Under the pieces are notes generated by a model. That model saw nothing but the letters and a program-made list of their open reading frames with translations. It was not told the origin of the DNA and searched no databases. From AP-15 sp963747735 (GTDB lineage Bacteria > Pseudomonadota > Alphaproteobacteria > ATCC43930 > CGMCC-115725): DNA of 64,000 nucleotides. The position numbers and the translations under genes are program-made. The stretch covers positions 62,001-126,000 of the forward strand of contig CAVVGE010000008.1 of NCBI GenBank assembly GCA_963747735.1, written 5' to 3'. Below, piece after piece: positions 29,553 to 38,451 of the stretch (positions are counted from its first letter, which is position 1; every line of letters starts with the position of its first letter).

Positions 29553-29990
29553 GTGACACTGTTGGTCAAGGACGCCAATACTGCGACGCAGTCGCTCGCA
29601 ACCGGGCTCGACGGCAGCGGCAACCTCGTGCCGGTCCACGTGCCGGCGGCGATCGTCGGCGGTGTCGCTACTCCAATCAGCAGCGCTACCCCGCTGCCAG
29701 TGATCAATGCGGCCGGATCCGCAGCGCTCGACGGCAGCGGGACAGTGGCGATCGGCGGTTCGGCGCAGACATTGTTCGGCGGTGTAGTTCCGACCAATGG
29801 CTATTTCGTGGCGAACAACTCGTCGGCAGTGCTTTATGTCTCCGATGTCGGCGCCGCGGTTTCCGGCGGCGCGTCGATACCGGTTGCCGCAGGCGGCGTT
29901 TTCGCGACACCTGCTGGATATCGACCGGCAGGGGTCGTCAGCCTGTTTGGTGCTACGACGGGACAGGCGTTCGCGGCACGGCGGTGGTGA
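29553..29990 (+). CDS. Hypothetical structural protein, Gly/Ala/Val-rich
   Basis: A 145-residue protein of short beta-prone segments (SLATGLDGSGNLVPVHVP, SSAVLYVSDVG). It starts at a GTG behind GAGGAGGAC. It has no export signal, unlike the genes that follow. Its stop overlaps the start of the next gene (TGATG). It is probably a head or tail accessory protein; the family is not recognised. Confidence 0.7.
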   Translation: MTLLVKDANTATQSLATGLDGSGNLVPVHVPAAIVGGVATPISSATPLPVINAAGSAALDGSGTVAIGGSAQTLFGGVVPTNGYFVANNSSAVLYVSDVGAAVSGGASIPVAAGGVFATPAGYRPAGVVSLFGATTGQAFAARRW

Positions 29991-32554
29991 TGAAGACGGC
30001 GCTGGGACTTGCCGCGCTTAGCTTGGGATTCGGGATCGCTTGGCCCAGCCTAGCGCAAGCACCGGGCAATTTTTCGACCTTGTCGACTACCGGCACCGCG
30101 ACCCTTGGCGGCGACGTCTTGGTGTGCAGCGGCCACCCATGGATCGACATCCGTTGCAACGGTGCCGTCGGCGACGACAGTCACGACGACACCGGAGCGA
30201 TCCAGAGCACAATCGACAGCGGCATCGCCAATGGTTGGCCGGTTTATCTATCGGCTGGCACCTACAAAGTGACCGCGCAGCTGACGATCGACTATGCCGG
30301 ACAAGCCGGCAGAGGCTTTCGGCTCGTTTCCGATGGCGCAGTTGTCGACGGCCGCGGCATCGCTTCGGGGCCGGTGCTGCAGGTCGAATGCAGCGGCGGC
30401 ACTGTAGGCAGCCCGACCGGATGCTTTTATTTCAAGGAAGAAGGCACGCTCTTTATCGATGCGGCGACCCCGACCTACGCCGTCGTTATCGGCAAGACCG
30501 ACTTTTCGGACGCCCACAACTCGGCCAAGATCGATCACCTGATCGTCAACAACGCCTCGAGCGGGCCGGCTGCCAGCGGTTGCCAATTCAACTCGGTGCT
30601 CGATAGCGACATCTATGCGGTTTGCAACTCGGCAGGCGGTGGCGCCGGAATGGCTTTCGAGCAGACCCAATTCTCACGAATTTCCGGGGCGGGCACCGCG
30701 CAAGCACCGGGCGGGCGGGCGCTGATCCTCGAAAACGGCTTCAACTTTTCAAATACCTTTCTTGGATTGGACTTAGAAGCATCACCAATCTGCCTGTCGA
30801 TTACATTCGATCACAACGGGCTCAACACCTTCGTTTCGCCCTATTTCGATTGCACTACGGCGGTCGATGCGACCGCATCGATCGGCAATATGCTGATCAA
30901 TCCCAATTATGGCGGAAACACGGTAAACTTCGGGCCGAACTCGATCGGCATTGCAGTTCAAGGGACCGGATCGCGCACCCAATGGCTGTTTCCGACGACA
31001 GCCACCTACACTGCGGCTCCGATTGACGACGGCATGGCGATTTCGAGCTTTAACACGCCGGGCGCGTCGATGACGGTCACATTGCCGCCGATCGCCGATG
31101 TCAATCCCGGATGGACGATGGCGTTCGCCACCGACAACGGCAAAGGGATGGTCGTGGCTGCACCCAGCGGCAGTATCGTTTCAGGGAACAAGTTCCAATC
31201 CTCGATTACCCTCGGCGCCGGCAACTACGAATATATTCGCCTGCAATCCGACGGCAACAATTGGCGCCTGGTCTCTTCCACCCGCAACACGCGTCTGACG
31301 AATGGTTTTGAGCCGCCGCCATGGCCCAGCAATTGGATCTATCCGTCGAGCCCGGGATATTCCGCGGCCCTCGCCGACAACGGCAATGTGCTGTCCAGCT
31401 TTAACACCGCGTCGGGTCTTGCCGTTACGTTGCCGCCGACAACCGGATTGCCCACCGGTTGGAGCATGGGCTTTGCCACCGACAGCCTGCAGCCGCTATC
31501 GGTTGCGGTAAACAGCACCTCGGGCGGTCACATCGTCTGGCCCGGCAGTGGCGCATCGGCGACCAACGTCGCCATGGCAAACACCAGCCAGGGGGCGTAC
31601 GAGCTCATGGTGCTGCAATATGACGGGGGCGGCAATTTCCGGGTTGTCCAGGCAACGCCCGCGACCGCCCAGGCGATTGGAATGCTGGGTGCTACAGCAC
31701 TCAGCCATTGGAGCTTTCCTGCGGTCAGCGCCTACGATGCCAGCGTTGGCGACAACGGAAATATCGTGTCGAGCTCCAACAGTCCGCTAGGGTTTCTGGC
31801 CGTGACCCTACCGCCCACCACCAGCCTCCCGATGGGCTGGACGATGGCGCTCGCCACGGACAACAACAAGACGGTTTCGGTCCAAGCCAACAGCGTCTCA
31901 GGCGGTCATATCCTCTATCCCGGGAGCGGCGCTACCGTGACCACGGCGTCGTTGGCGCCTGGGAGCTACGAGTTTCTGGTGCTGCGGTTCGACGGCGGCA
32001 ATTTTCGCGTCACCGATGCGACGCCCGCGACGGCAGCGCTGATCGGAATCGCCGGCTCGGCCACCGACATCAACCGGTGGAATTTTCCGTCGGCAGCGAC
32101 CTATGCCGCCGGCACGAGCGACAACGGCAATGCCGTGTCGAGCTTCAACACCGCCGTCGGCCTCACCGTGACCTTGCCGTCCACAACGACGATCGGCGCC
32201 GGCTGGACCATGGGATTTACGACGGACAACGGCAAATCGCTTACTGTGCGAGTCAACGGCGTCTCGGGCGGCGCAATCCTGGAACCGGCAGGCGGTGGCA
32301 TGGCGGTCTCCTCGATCGCTGTCGCCGCCGACCAGAATTATGAATATCTCCAGCTCCGCTTCGACGGCAGCAACTTTCGGGTCGTGTCGGCCACGCCTCA
32401 GACGATCAACGATCTCGGCGGATTGATTTCGTCCGGCACGCCCGCCTCCAGCTCGGCGGCATGCAACACCGGCCAGCTTCAGGCCGACAACAATTTTGTC
32501 TACTTTTGCTCGGCCCCAGACACGTGGAAGCGGGCGCCGCTCTCGTCTTTTTGA
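29990..32554 (+). CDS. Secreted beta-helix protein with four tandem modules (tail-spike-like)
   Basis: An 854-residue protein. A Sec signal peptide (LGLAALSLGFGIAWPSLAQA) comes first. A right-handed beta-helix of the pectate-lyase-3/tail-spike kind follows (about residues 45-330; IDIRCNGAVGDDSHDDTGAI is the classic entry motif). Then come four tandem modules of about 115-125 residues. A phage tail spike would not normally carry a cleavable signal, so it could be an exported adhesin or depolymerase carried by the cluster. The ATG at 29990 overlaps the previous stop. Confidence 0.75.
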   Translation: MKTALGLAALSLGFGIAWPSLAQAPGNFSTLSTTGTATLGGDVLVCSGHPWIDIRCNGAVGDDSHDDTGAIQSTIDSGIANGWPVYLSAGTYKVTAQLTIDYAGQAGRGFRLVSDGAVVDGRGIASGPVLQVECSGGTVGSPTGCFYFKEEGTLFIDAATPTYAVVIGKTDFSDAHNSAKIDHLIVNNASSGPAASGCQFNSVLDSDIYAVCNSAGGGAGMAFEQTQFSRISGAGTAQAPGGRALILENGFNFSNTFLGLDLEASPICLSITFDHNGLNTFVSPYFDCTTAVDATASIGNMLINPNYGGNTVNFGPNSIGIAVQGTGSRTQWLFPTTATYTAAPIDDGMAISSFNTPGASMTVTLPPIADVNPGWTMAFATDNGKGMVVAAPSGSIVSGNKFQSSITLGAGNYEYIRLQSDGNNWRLVSSTRNTRLTNGFEPPPWPSNWIYPSSPGYSAALADNGNVLSSFNTASGLAVTLPPTTGLPTGWSMGFATDSLQPLSVAVNSTSGGHIVWPGSGASATNVAMANTSQGAYELMVLQYDGGGNFRVVQATPATAQAIGMLGATALSHWSFPAVSAYDASVGDNGNIVSSSNSPLGFLAVTLPPTTSLPMGWTMALATDNNKTVSVQANSVSGGHILYPGSGATVTTASLAPGSYEFLVLRFDGGNFRVTDATPATAALIGIAGSATDINRWNFPSAATYAAGTSDNGNAVSSFNTAVGLTVTLPSTTTIGAGWTMGFTTDNGKSLTVRVNGVSGGAILEPAGGGMAVSSIAVAADQNYEYLQLRFDGSNFRVVSATPQTINDLGGLISSGTPASSSAACNTGQLQADNNFVYFCSAPDTWKRAPLSSF
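30980..32430 (+). repeat. Four tandem ~120-residue modules in the beta-helix protein
   Basis: Modules begin near 30980, 31333, 31707 and 32075. Each has an aromatic start (QWLFP, NWIYP, HWSFP, RWNFP), then DNG-x-x-x-SSFN, VTLPP or VTLPS, GW-T/S-M, a central SGG-x-I, and a closing Y-E-(Y/F/L), L-R/Q-x-D-G, NFRV or NWRL. Modules 2-4 are more alike than module 1. They are diverged copies, not identical repeats. Confidence 0.8.
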
Positions 32555-32563
32555 GAGGTGAAG

Positions 32564-32953
32564 ATGCAAAGGATTTTGGGGCTCGCTTGCCTGTCGATAT
32601 TGGTCCTCGCCAACCGGCACGGCTGGGCATTCGAGCCCGGCATCGCTCCGGTGGTTTCGTCCGCCGTCGAAGCCAGTCGATTGATCAAGAGCGGCCCTGG
32701 AAATCTCTACTCGCTCTACGTGACGACCGGAAGCACGGCCGGTTTTGTGATGACGTTCAACGCCCCGGCAGCACCCGCAGATGGACCGGTGACGCCGGTC
32801 GAATGTGTGATGGCGCCGATAAACAGCACGATTTCGATCAATTTCTCGGGTCCGCCCGATATCTATACACGCGGGATAGTCTGCAGTATTCAGCACGACG
32901 GGATGTTTTACGAAGACCGGGAGCCCAACGGCGTTTTTCAAGGCGAGAGCGCA
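32564..32953 (+). CDS. Small exported protein, no own stop codon
   Basis: About 130 residues with an N-terminal signal peptide (ILGLACLSILVLANRHGWA), a beta-rich core (SGPGNLYSLYVTTGSTAGFVM, NSTISINFSGPPDIYTRG given in parts) and paired cysteines. GAGGTGAAG precedes the ATG. There is no stop before the next signal peptide: the frame runs straight into MRLSLVAGA of the following gene. Either a stop codon was lost or the two are made as one precursor. No family recognised. Confidence 0.55.
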
Positions 32954-33908
32954 ATGAGGCTTTCGCTCGTCGCGGGGGCTGCAACACTACTACTGGGGAG
33001 CACCTCGGCCTGGTCTCAATCGGTGCAGTATAGCGTGACTGAGCGCCGGCGTCGGTCAAGCCGGCGCAGTTACAGCCGGTCACGTCGCCACCTGGGCGGG
33101 CAGCGGCCAAATCGAGGACGGTGGATCTGCCGGAAGCGGCACGGTGACCAGCGTCGGCTTGGCCGCGCCCTCCTGGCTCGCGGTATCGGGCAATCCGGTT
33201 ACATCCGCCGGGACATTGTCGCTTACGACCGTGACACAACCTGCCAACATGTTCTTGGCGTCACCGAACGGGGCGGGCGGCGGGCTCGTGCCTCGGGCAA
33301 TTTCGGGGGCCGACTTGCCCTCGCCGGCGCCCACCGCATTAGGTGGGGTCACGAGCTTCGCCAGTGTGCCGCATCAATGGATCGACAGCGTCTCGACCGC
33401 CGGCGGCCTGCATTCTTCGCAGCCGTCATGCAACGATCTGTCGAACGCGGCCGCCTCTTGCTCGGTGGATACGACGAATGCCGCGAGCATTGCTTCCGGC
33501 ACGTTGTCGGCTGGGCGTCTGCCGACGAGCTTGACCGCGAATATGATCTTCGCCGGCAACAACACCTACGCTGGAACGTCAACCTGGAGCGGCGCGCTCT
33601 TCGTGCCGATCCGGGTGGTGACAGCATCCGGCCCCGTTATCGTGTCACCTGCTACGGACTATTTGATCGTCATCGATAAGACGACGCCGGCCGCGACGAC
33701 AGTAAGTTTCACCTGTTCTCCCGGCTTCACCTTTCTCATCAAAGACGGTGCGGGCAACGATGCCGGCAATGCGATCACGCTGGCCCCCTCGACCGGCGCT
33801 ATCGATGGCGGCGCCAGCTTCGTGATGGCCGCCAGCACACCGGGAGCGCCGCCTTACGACGCGCGTGCCGTCACCTGCGATGCAGCGGGCAATTCATGGG
33901 TGAACTGA
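32954..33908 (+). CDS. Exported fiber-like protein, frameshifted
   Basis: A signal peptide (MRLSLVAGAATLLLGSTSAW) is followed by QSVQYSVT. Then the frame is lost, and the rest continues in the +1 frame from about 33042 (HVATWAGSGQIEDGG, SVGLAAPSWLAVSG, IFAGNNTYAGTSTWSG). Those are typical tail-fiber or appendage motifs. One extra base at about 33041 accounts for the break. Restored length is about 318 residues. The stop overlaps the next start (TGATG). Confidence 0.6.
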
Positions 33909-34447
33909 TGATGCGACGCTGGCTGCTGCTCTCCTTAGCCGTCTGCGCGCCGTTGACGGCTCGCGCAGCGACGCCGTTTCTGTGGGAGCCGGGCCCCTCG
34001 AACAGCGGACTCTTCGCAGCTGCCGAGACATTGATGAGCACCGAGCTCAACGCTCTAGCTTCGGGCTCGGTCGTGGTCAGCGCACTCGGCGGGACAAGCG
34101 GAGTATTCAACAATGCCATTTCAGCACAAGTGATTTGGGCGCCAATGATCCTGACCTTGGGCTCGACCGCCGGTGCAATCAATACCGGCGGCAATGTCTC
34201 TTGCTGGTTTTTGCAAACCGTCGATGGAGCGACATTCGAGAGCGGGACCTCCGCCCCGCCACGCGCGCCCGATGTCGTCTTTCCGTTACCGGCCACGTCG
34301 GTGTCCGGCACCTCGATCTTCTTGTCGCAAGGCCTGGTTCGGGTGCCGGCGCTGAGGTTCAAGCTGCTGTGCCAGAACAACAGCGGCCAGACACTGAACG
34401 CCTCGGGAAACGCCGTGGTCCTCGCGCCGACAGCGGTGCAATATTGA
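33908..34447 (+). CDS. Exported protein of unknown function
   Basis: A 179-residue protein with a clear Sec signal peptide (RRWLLLSLAVCAPLTARA). The mature part is Ser/Gly/Thr-rich and beta-prone (SNSGLFAAAETLMSTELNAL, VIWAPMILTLGSTAGAINTGG given in parts). The ATG at 33908 overlaps the previous TGA, and its own stop overlaps the next ATG. The family is not recognised. Strict coupling suggests it is made in fixed ratio with its neighbours. Confidence 0.7.
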   Translation: MMRRWLLLSLAVCAPLTARAATPFLWEPGPSNSGLFAAAETLMSTELNALASGSVVVSALGGTSGVFNNAISAQVIWAPMILTLGSTAGAINTGGNVSCWFLQTVDGATFESGTSAPPRAPDVVFPLPATSVSGTSIFLSQGLVRVPALRFKLLCQNNSGQTLNASGNAVVLAPTAVQY

Positions 34448-35373
34448 TGCGTCCAAACAGACGGAACGTGTTGGCTGGCCTTGCCGCCACCAGCACGGGG
34501 TTGATGGCGACACGCCCTGCGGGTGCAATCGGCGTAAACCCGCGAATTTCGCGCGGCCTTTATCGACCGCCCGGCATTCCGCGCCTTGCCGATGATCCGA
34601 TCACCGAATTTATGGTCGACGCTTACCACCTCGACGGCTCGGCCTACAATGTCAATCAGGGTGCGGGGGGAGCTCCGTTGTGGGGATTTTCGCTGCGTGG
34701 GTATCCGTACCGGGCACAATTTGCAGCATTTAGCCCTGCGACAACGACAGCCGGGCAAGGCTGCGGCTTCGACGGCCACTCCCAATATATTTACACCACA
34801 GTCGCCGCTGGCACGGGTCCGTGGCGATCGAGCCCGATACAGCAGACCATGTTGGTGGTCGCCCAGGTGAACGCGCAGCTCCCCGCCGCCCAAACCTTAA
34901 TGGGAATCGAGGGACATGCCGTGCCTCATCGGGCAAGTTTGCAAATTGCCGCCAACGCGCTAAATTTATCGCTGAATTGGGTAACAAATAACGCGACAAT
35001 CGGAGTTTTTGCGCAATCTGTTGTTGTCGGCCAACCATTTGCAGCAGTACTGACGCTCGATTACGCCGTCGGAACAGCGAATCTCTTTTTCGACCGGTCG
35101 AAAAGCACGATTGCCAGCTCGGCGAAGGCACCTGGCCAATGGGACGAGGCTAATTTCGCAAACTCGGTCGTAGCCGGCGTCAATCAAAACACGTTTCTGG
35201 AGGGGACAGTATTGTTCGCCGCCACGTGGAATACGATTTTGACCGATTACGTCATTTTTCGGACGCTGGAAAATCCATTCGGATTTCTCGTGTTTCCCGA
35301 TGATGAGCTGATGGCGTCTCTAGTCGGAGCGGCGACATCGCGGCGTGTCAGCGCACATGGTTTCCCGAGGTAG
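34447..35373 (+). CDS. Tat-exported protein of unknown function
   Basis: A 308-residue protein starting RPNRRNVLAGLAATSTGLMA, a twin-arginine type signal followed by AlaX-Ala. The mature domain is beta-rich with a middle part suggestive of a lectin-like jelly roll (LNLSLNWVTNNATIGVFAQS region, LFFDRSKST, FLEGTVLFAATWNTIL). No catalytic motif is seen. It is the last gene of the exported cassette, and the portal follows five bases later. The ATG overlaps the previous stop. Confidence 0.65.
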   Translation: MRPNRRNVLAGLAATSTGLMATRPAGAIGVNPRISRGLYRPPGIPRLADDPITEFMVDAYHLDGSAYNVNQGAGGAPLWGFSLRGYPYRAQFAAFSPATTTAGQGCGFDGHSQYIYTTVAAGTGPWRSSPIQQTMLVVAQVNAQLPAAQTLMGIEGHAVPHRASLQIAANALNLSLNWVTNNATIGVFAQSVVVGQPFAAVLTLDYAVGTANLFFDRSKSTIASSAKAPGQWDEANFANSVVAGVNQNTFLEGTVLFAATWNTILTDYVIFRTLENPFGFLVFPDDELMASLVGAATSRRVSAHGFPR

Positions 35374-35377
35374 TCCG

Positions 35378-36739
35378 ATGCCCCCGTCCAACGGAAATGA
35401 CCCCTCTGTCGCCTCCTACACCTGGGGCGGTTTTGGCTCACAGAACGACCTCACGCAATTCAGCGATGTCTTTCAGCCCGACCAGGGAATTTTCTCACCC
35501 GGCTTTCCTCTGGTCCCGCCCGATCGCGAGCGGGTGCGGCTGTGGAATTTTCCGGTCGGCTACAACACAATCTACACGCCGCGTTCTTATGAGCCGATCG
35601 GCTTTCACGAGCTGCGCGCCCTGGCAGAGCACCACGACATCACCCGCTTGGCGATCGAGACGCGCAAAGATCAGATCGAAAAGCTGGATTGGGCGATCCG
35701 CTCGCGGAATGCAAAACAGCCGCAGCCGGAGGCCGATGCACGTATCGGGATTTTGACTGAGTTTTGGCGCAAGCCCGATGGCGAGCAGCGCTTTGCCACG
35801 TGGCTGCGCGAAGTGCTCGAGGACGTGCTGGTGCTCGATGCGTCAGCTTTCGAAGTGCGGCGAAACCGGGCCGGCGAAATCATGGGCCTCGACATCGTCG
35901 ACGGTTCGACGATCAAGGTGCTGATCGATGGCACCGGTCGTCGGCCAAGACCGCCCGCGCCGGCTTACGAACAGGTTATCCACGGCCGGCCATGGCGACT
36001 GTTGACCAGCGACCAGCTACTTTACCAGCCACGCAACAGGCGGCCGCACAAAGTCTATGGATTCAGCCCGTGCGAGCAGATCGTGATGACGATCAATATC
36101 GGGTTGCGGCGCCAGATGATGCAGTTGCAACATTTTACCGAAGGCAATGTGCCGCCGGGTCTGCTGAACGCGCCGGACGGCTGGAATGCAGAGCAGATCC
36201 GGCAGTTCCAGGAATGGTTCGACTCGATCTTGGCGGGGAACACCGGCACGCGGACCCGCCTCGTTTGGGCTCCCATGGGGACCAAATACCAGCCCTTTAA
36301 GGAAGCCCCTTACAAGGACGAGTTCGATGAATGGCTGGCGAGGATTGTCTGCTACGCTTTTTCCCTGCCGCCGACCGCATTTACACCGCAAGTCAACCGC
36401 GCGACTGCCGAGGCAAGCCAGGCGGCAGCCCTTGAAGAAGGATTGGCGCCGCTCGCCGGTTGGGTCAAGCGCTTGATCGACAGTGTTATTCAAGATTTGA
36501 TGGGCCATACAGACCTTGAATTCGTTTGGTCTGACATGCGCTCGACCAATCCCAAGGATCAGGCGACTATTCTAGATACCTACGTCAAGTCCGGCATCTA
36601 TGCGCCAAACGAGGCGCGCGGCGTCCTTGGCCTTCCGCCCGTCGATGGCGGCGATCAACCGGTCTTTTTGGCTTCGCAAGGCCCGGTGCCGTTGGCCGGA
36701 ACCGCTGGCTCACAGACACAAAGCGAAAGTTCCGACTAA
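35378..36739 (+). CDS. Phage portal protein
   Basis: A 453-residue HK97-type portal, the ring through which DNA enters the head. Typical stretches are TRLAIETRKDQIEKLDW, LVLDASAFEVRRN, VYGFSPCEQIVMTINIGLRRQ, FTEGNVPPGLLNAPDGW and AFSLPPTAFTPQVNRATAE. The start at 35378 follows CGAGGTAG. The gap to the next gene (36740-36883) contains no feature I can support beyond that gene's ribosome site. Confidence 0.92.
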   Translation: MPPSNGNDPSVASYTWGGFGSQNDLTQFSDVFQPDQGIFSPGFPLVPPDRERVRLWNFPVGYNTIYTPRSYEPIGFHELRALAEHHDITRLAIETRKDQIEKLDWAIRSRNAKQPQPEADARIGILTEFWRKPDGEQRFATWLREVLEDVLVLDASAFEVRRNRAGEIMGLDIVDGSTIKVLIDGTGRRPRPPAPAYEQVIHGRPWRLLTSDQLLYQPRNRRPHKVYGFSPCEQIVMTINIGLRRQMMQLQHFTEGNVPPGLLNAPDGWNAEQIRQFQEWFDSILAGNTGTRTRLVWAPMGTKYQPFKEAPYKDEFDEWLARIVCYAFSLPPTAFTPQVNRATAEASQAAALEEGLAPLAGWVKRLIDSVIQDLMGHTDLEFVWSDMRSTNPKDQATILDTYVKSGIYAPNEARGVLGLPPVDGGDQPVFLASQGPVPLAGTAGSQTQSESSD

Positions 36740-36883
36740 ACTTTCTCGCAACATTCCGCCCCAGACCATCGGCGATCACGCCGGAACGGTCTCCCGGCCG
36801 GAGGCTGCTACCGAACTTTGGTGTTCGGCGGCTACGACGCGGACGGCGAAATTTCTGAACAGATCAAGGCAAGAGGAGCCGCG

Positions 36884-37966
36884 ATGAGCGTTCTTCCTTC
36901 CGATCTCGTGGTGTACGGCTGTGCCGACATGCCCGAGACCGATGGCGCGACGATCGGCGGAGCTGTCGATTTTTCGAGCCGTGTCGCGTTTTACGATGTG
37001 ACGCCGACCGGGCTGATGGATGTGGTGTCGAGCTCGGCCTCGGATACCGCGACCCAGCTCGCCTATTACGGCCGCGACGCGACCGGCGTCATTCAAAACG
37101 AGACCCTGACGCTCAACGGCCAGACCGTCGTCAACGGCACCAAGTCGCTCGAGCGGCTGCTTTATGCCGCGACCTCGGGCGGCGGGGGCGCCACCAAGCC
37201 GATTGCGACCGTCGCCGGCACCGTCGCGGCTGGCGACGTCGCGTTGCTTTCGCATACGGCGGTGATCAGCGCCCATACCGCACAACCGGGATCAGCCAAT
37301 CATTCCGGCGCCACGCCGGCACTCTTCAAAATGCAATCCGGAGACGGCGCGAACGTGTCGGTCGGTCAGATCATCCGGACGACCGGCGGCACCGGAGCCC
37401 AGCAGATCCGCCAAATCATCGCGACTTCAGGCTATGGTGCCGACGTTGTCGCGGTCAACCACGATTGGAGCACGGTTCCGGACGCCACCACCACCTACAA
37501 TGTCAATCAAGGAATGCTGTTCGAGTCGTCGCCGAACCAGGTGAAATTCATCACCCGGTGTTTTGCGACAGCGGCGGCAGACATTCCGAGCGGATCAAGC
37601 CGGATCTTTTACGAGAAGTTGTTTGTAGTCAACAATAATACCGCAACAGCGCTGACCGCAGCACAAATCGAAGTGTTGAGTGAAACACCGAGCCTGCCAT
37701 CGGGTGCGCTGCTCGATTTGGCGCTGTGCGCTTCCTTGAACGACACCAACACCTCGGCCAATCGGCAGACCGCACCGGCTGTAGGCGTTGGCTCGTTCGT
37801 AACCCAACCGGCGCTGGTCAATGTTCCGGGCCCCGGAAATTTGCCGTCGGGTGGCTCGCCCAACAGTGCCGGGGCGCAAGGACTATGGCTGCGCCTGACT
37901 TTGCCGGCAGGGACGGCCGCCTATAAAGGATCAGGTGACCTGCGGACGCAAGGAACGACAACATGA
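36884..37966 (+). CDS. Hypothetical phage structural protein
   Basis: A 360-residue beta-rich protein. VYGCADMPETDGATIGGAVD begins a domain seen in many phage head genes, and DLALCASLNDTNTSANRQTAPA closes it. It lies behind AGAGGAG. Its stop overlaps the start of the 38-residue membrane protein (ATGA). Likely a head decoration or fiber component; not assigned to a family. Confidence 0.7.
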   Translation: MSVLPSDLVVYGCADMPETDGATIGGAVDFSSRVAFYDVTPTGLMDVVSSSASDTATQLAYYGRDATGVIQNETLTLNGQTVVNGTKSLERLLYAATSGGGGATKPIATVAGTVAAGDVALLSHTAVISAHTAQPGSANHSGATPALFKMQSGDGANVSVGQIIRTTGGTGAQQIRQIIATSGYGADVVAVNHDWSTVPDATTTYNVNQGMLFESSPNQVKFITRCFATAAADIPSGSSRIFYEKLFVVNNNTATALTAAQIEVLSETPSLPSGALLDLALCASLNDTNTSANRQTAPAVGVGSFVTQPALVNVPGPGNLPSGGSPNSAGAQGLWLRLTLPAGTAAYKGSGDLRTQGTTT

Positions 37967-38079
37967 CCCCCTTTAACTTCGGGTTTTTCTGCGGGTTTTT
38001 GCTGTCGACAATCATCGCGCTTAACGCCATCCGGCCACCTTTCGGGTGGATGCTTATCAGACAACGAGGCGTCGATTAA
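37963..38079 (+). CDS. Very small membrane protein (38 residues)
   Basis: MTPFNFGFFCGFLLSTIIAL begins a single hydrophobic segment and is followed by a short basic tail ending RQRGVD. AAGGA lies eight bases ahead of the ATG. The ATG overlaps the previous TGA and its TAA overlaps the next ATG, so it is coupled on both sides. A role as a lysis or membrane-anchoring peptide is conceivable, but the position amid structural genes is unusual. Confidence 0.6.
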   Translation: MTPFNFGFFCGFLLSTIIALNAIRPPFGWMLIRQRGVD

Positions 38080-38450
38080 TGGCGGGTCCTGCCGTTACCA
38101 CGCTCTTGAGCCCGAATCCGGCAGAGGGCACCTGGACGCCGACCGACAACGTGACCGAGACGACGCTGGCGAGCGGCACGGCGGCCAGCGGCACTTTCAT
38201 GCTCTTGATGGACACCGCGAGCCAAGCGGACGGCGACACGATCCGCATCCGCGTCTACACGTCCGGCGACGGGTCGAACAGCCGCGTCGAGGACGATTTC
38301 ACGCTCGGGCCAAACGCGCCGACTTATGACGTGTTCCGGACGGCGCCCTTCCCGACGCCGGACTTCTTCAAGGTGACGGCGCTGTTGGAGGCGGGCTCGA
38401 CCACGAGCCGCAGCTTCCCATGGCGTGTCATCAACCTGAACGGCGCCTGA
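38079..38450 (+). CDS. Hypothetical phage protein
   Basis: A 123-residue protein with short beta strands (GTFMLLMDTASQADGDTIRI, RVYTSGDGSNSRVEDDF given in parts). It starts at the ATG overlapping the TAA of the small membrane protein. Structural accessory by position; family not recognised. Confidence 0.65.
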   Translation: MAGPAVTTLLSPNPAEGTWTPTDNVTETTLASGTAASGTFMLLMDTASQADGDTIRIRVYTSGDGSNSRVEDDFTLGPNAPTYDVFRTAPFPTPDFFKVTALLEAGSTTSRSFPWRVINLNGA

Positions 38451-38451
38451 G

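Noticed and set aside
29474..29989. N-terminal extension of the beta-helix gene
   Set aside because: The upstream stretch is a shadow of the gene at 29553-29990. The signal peptide at 29990 marks the true start.
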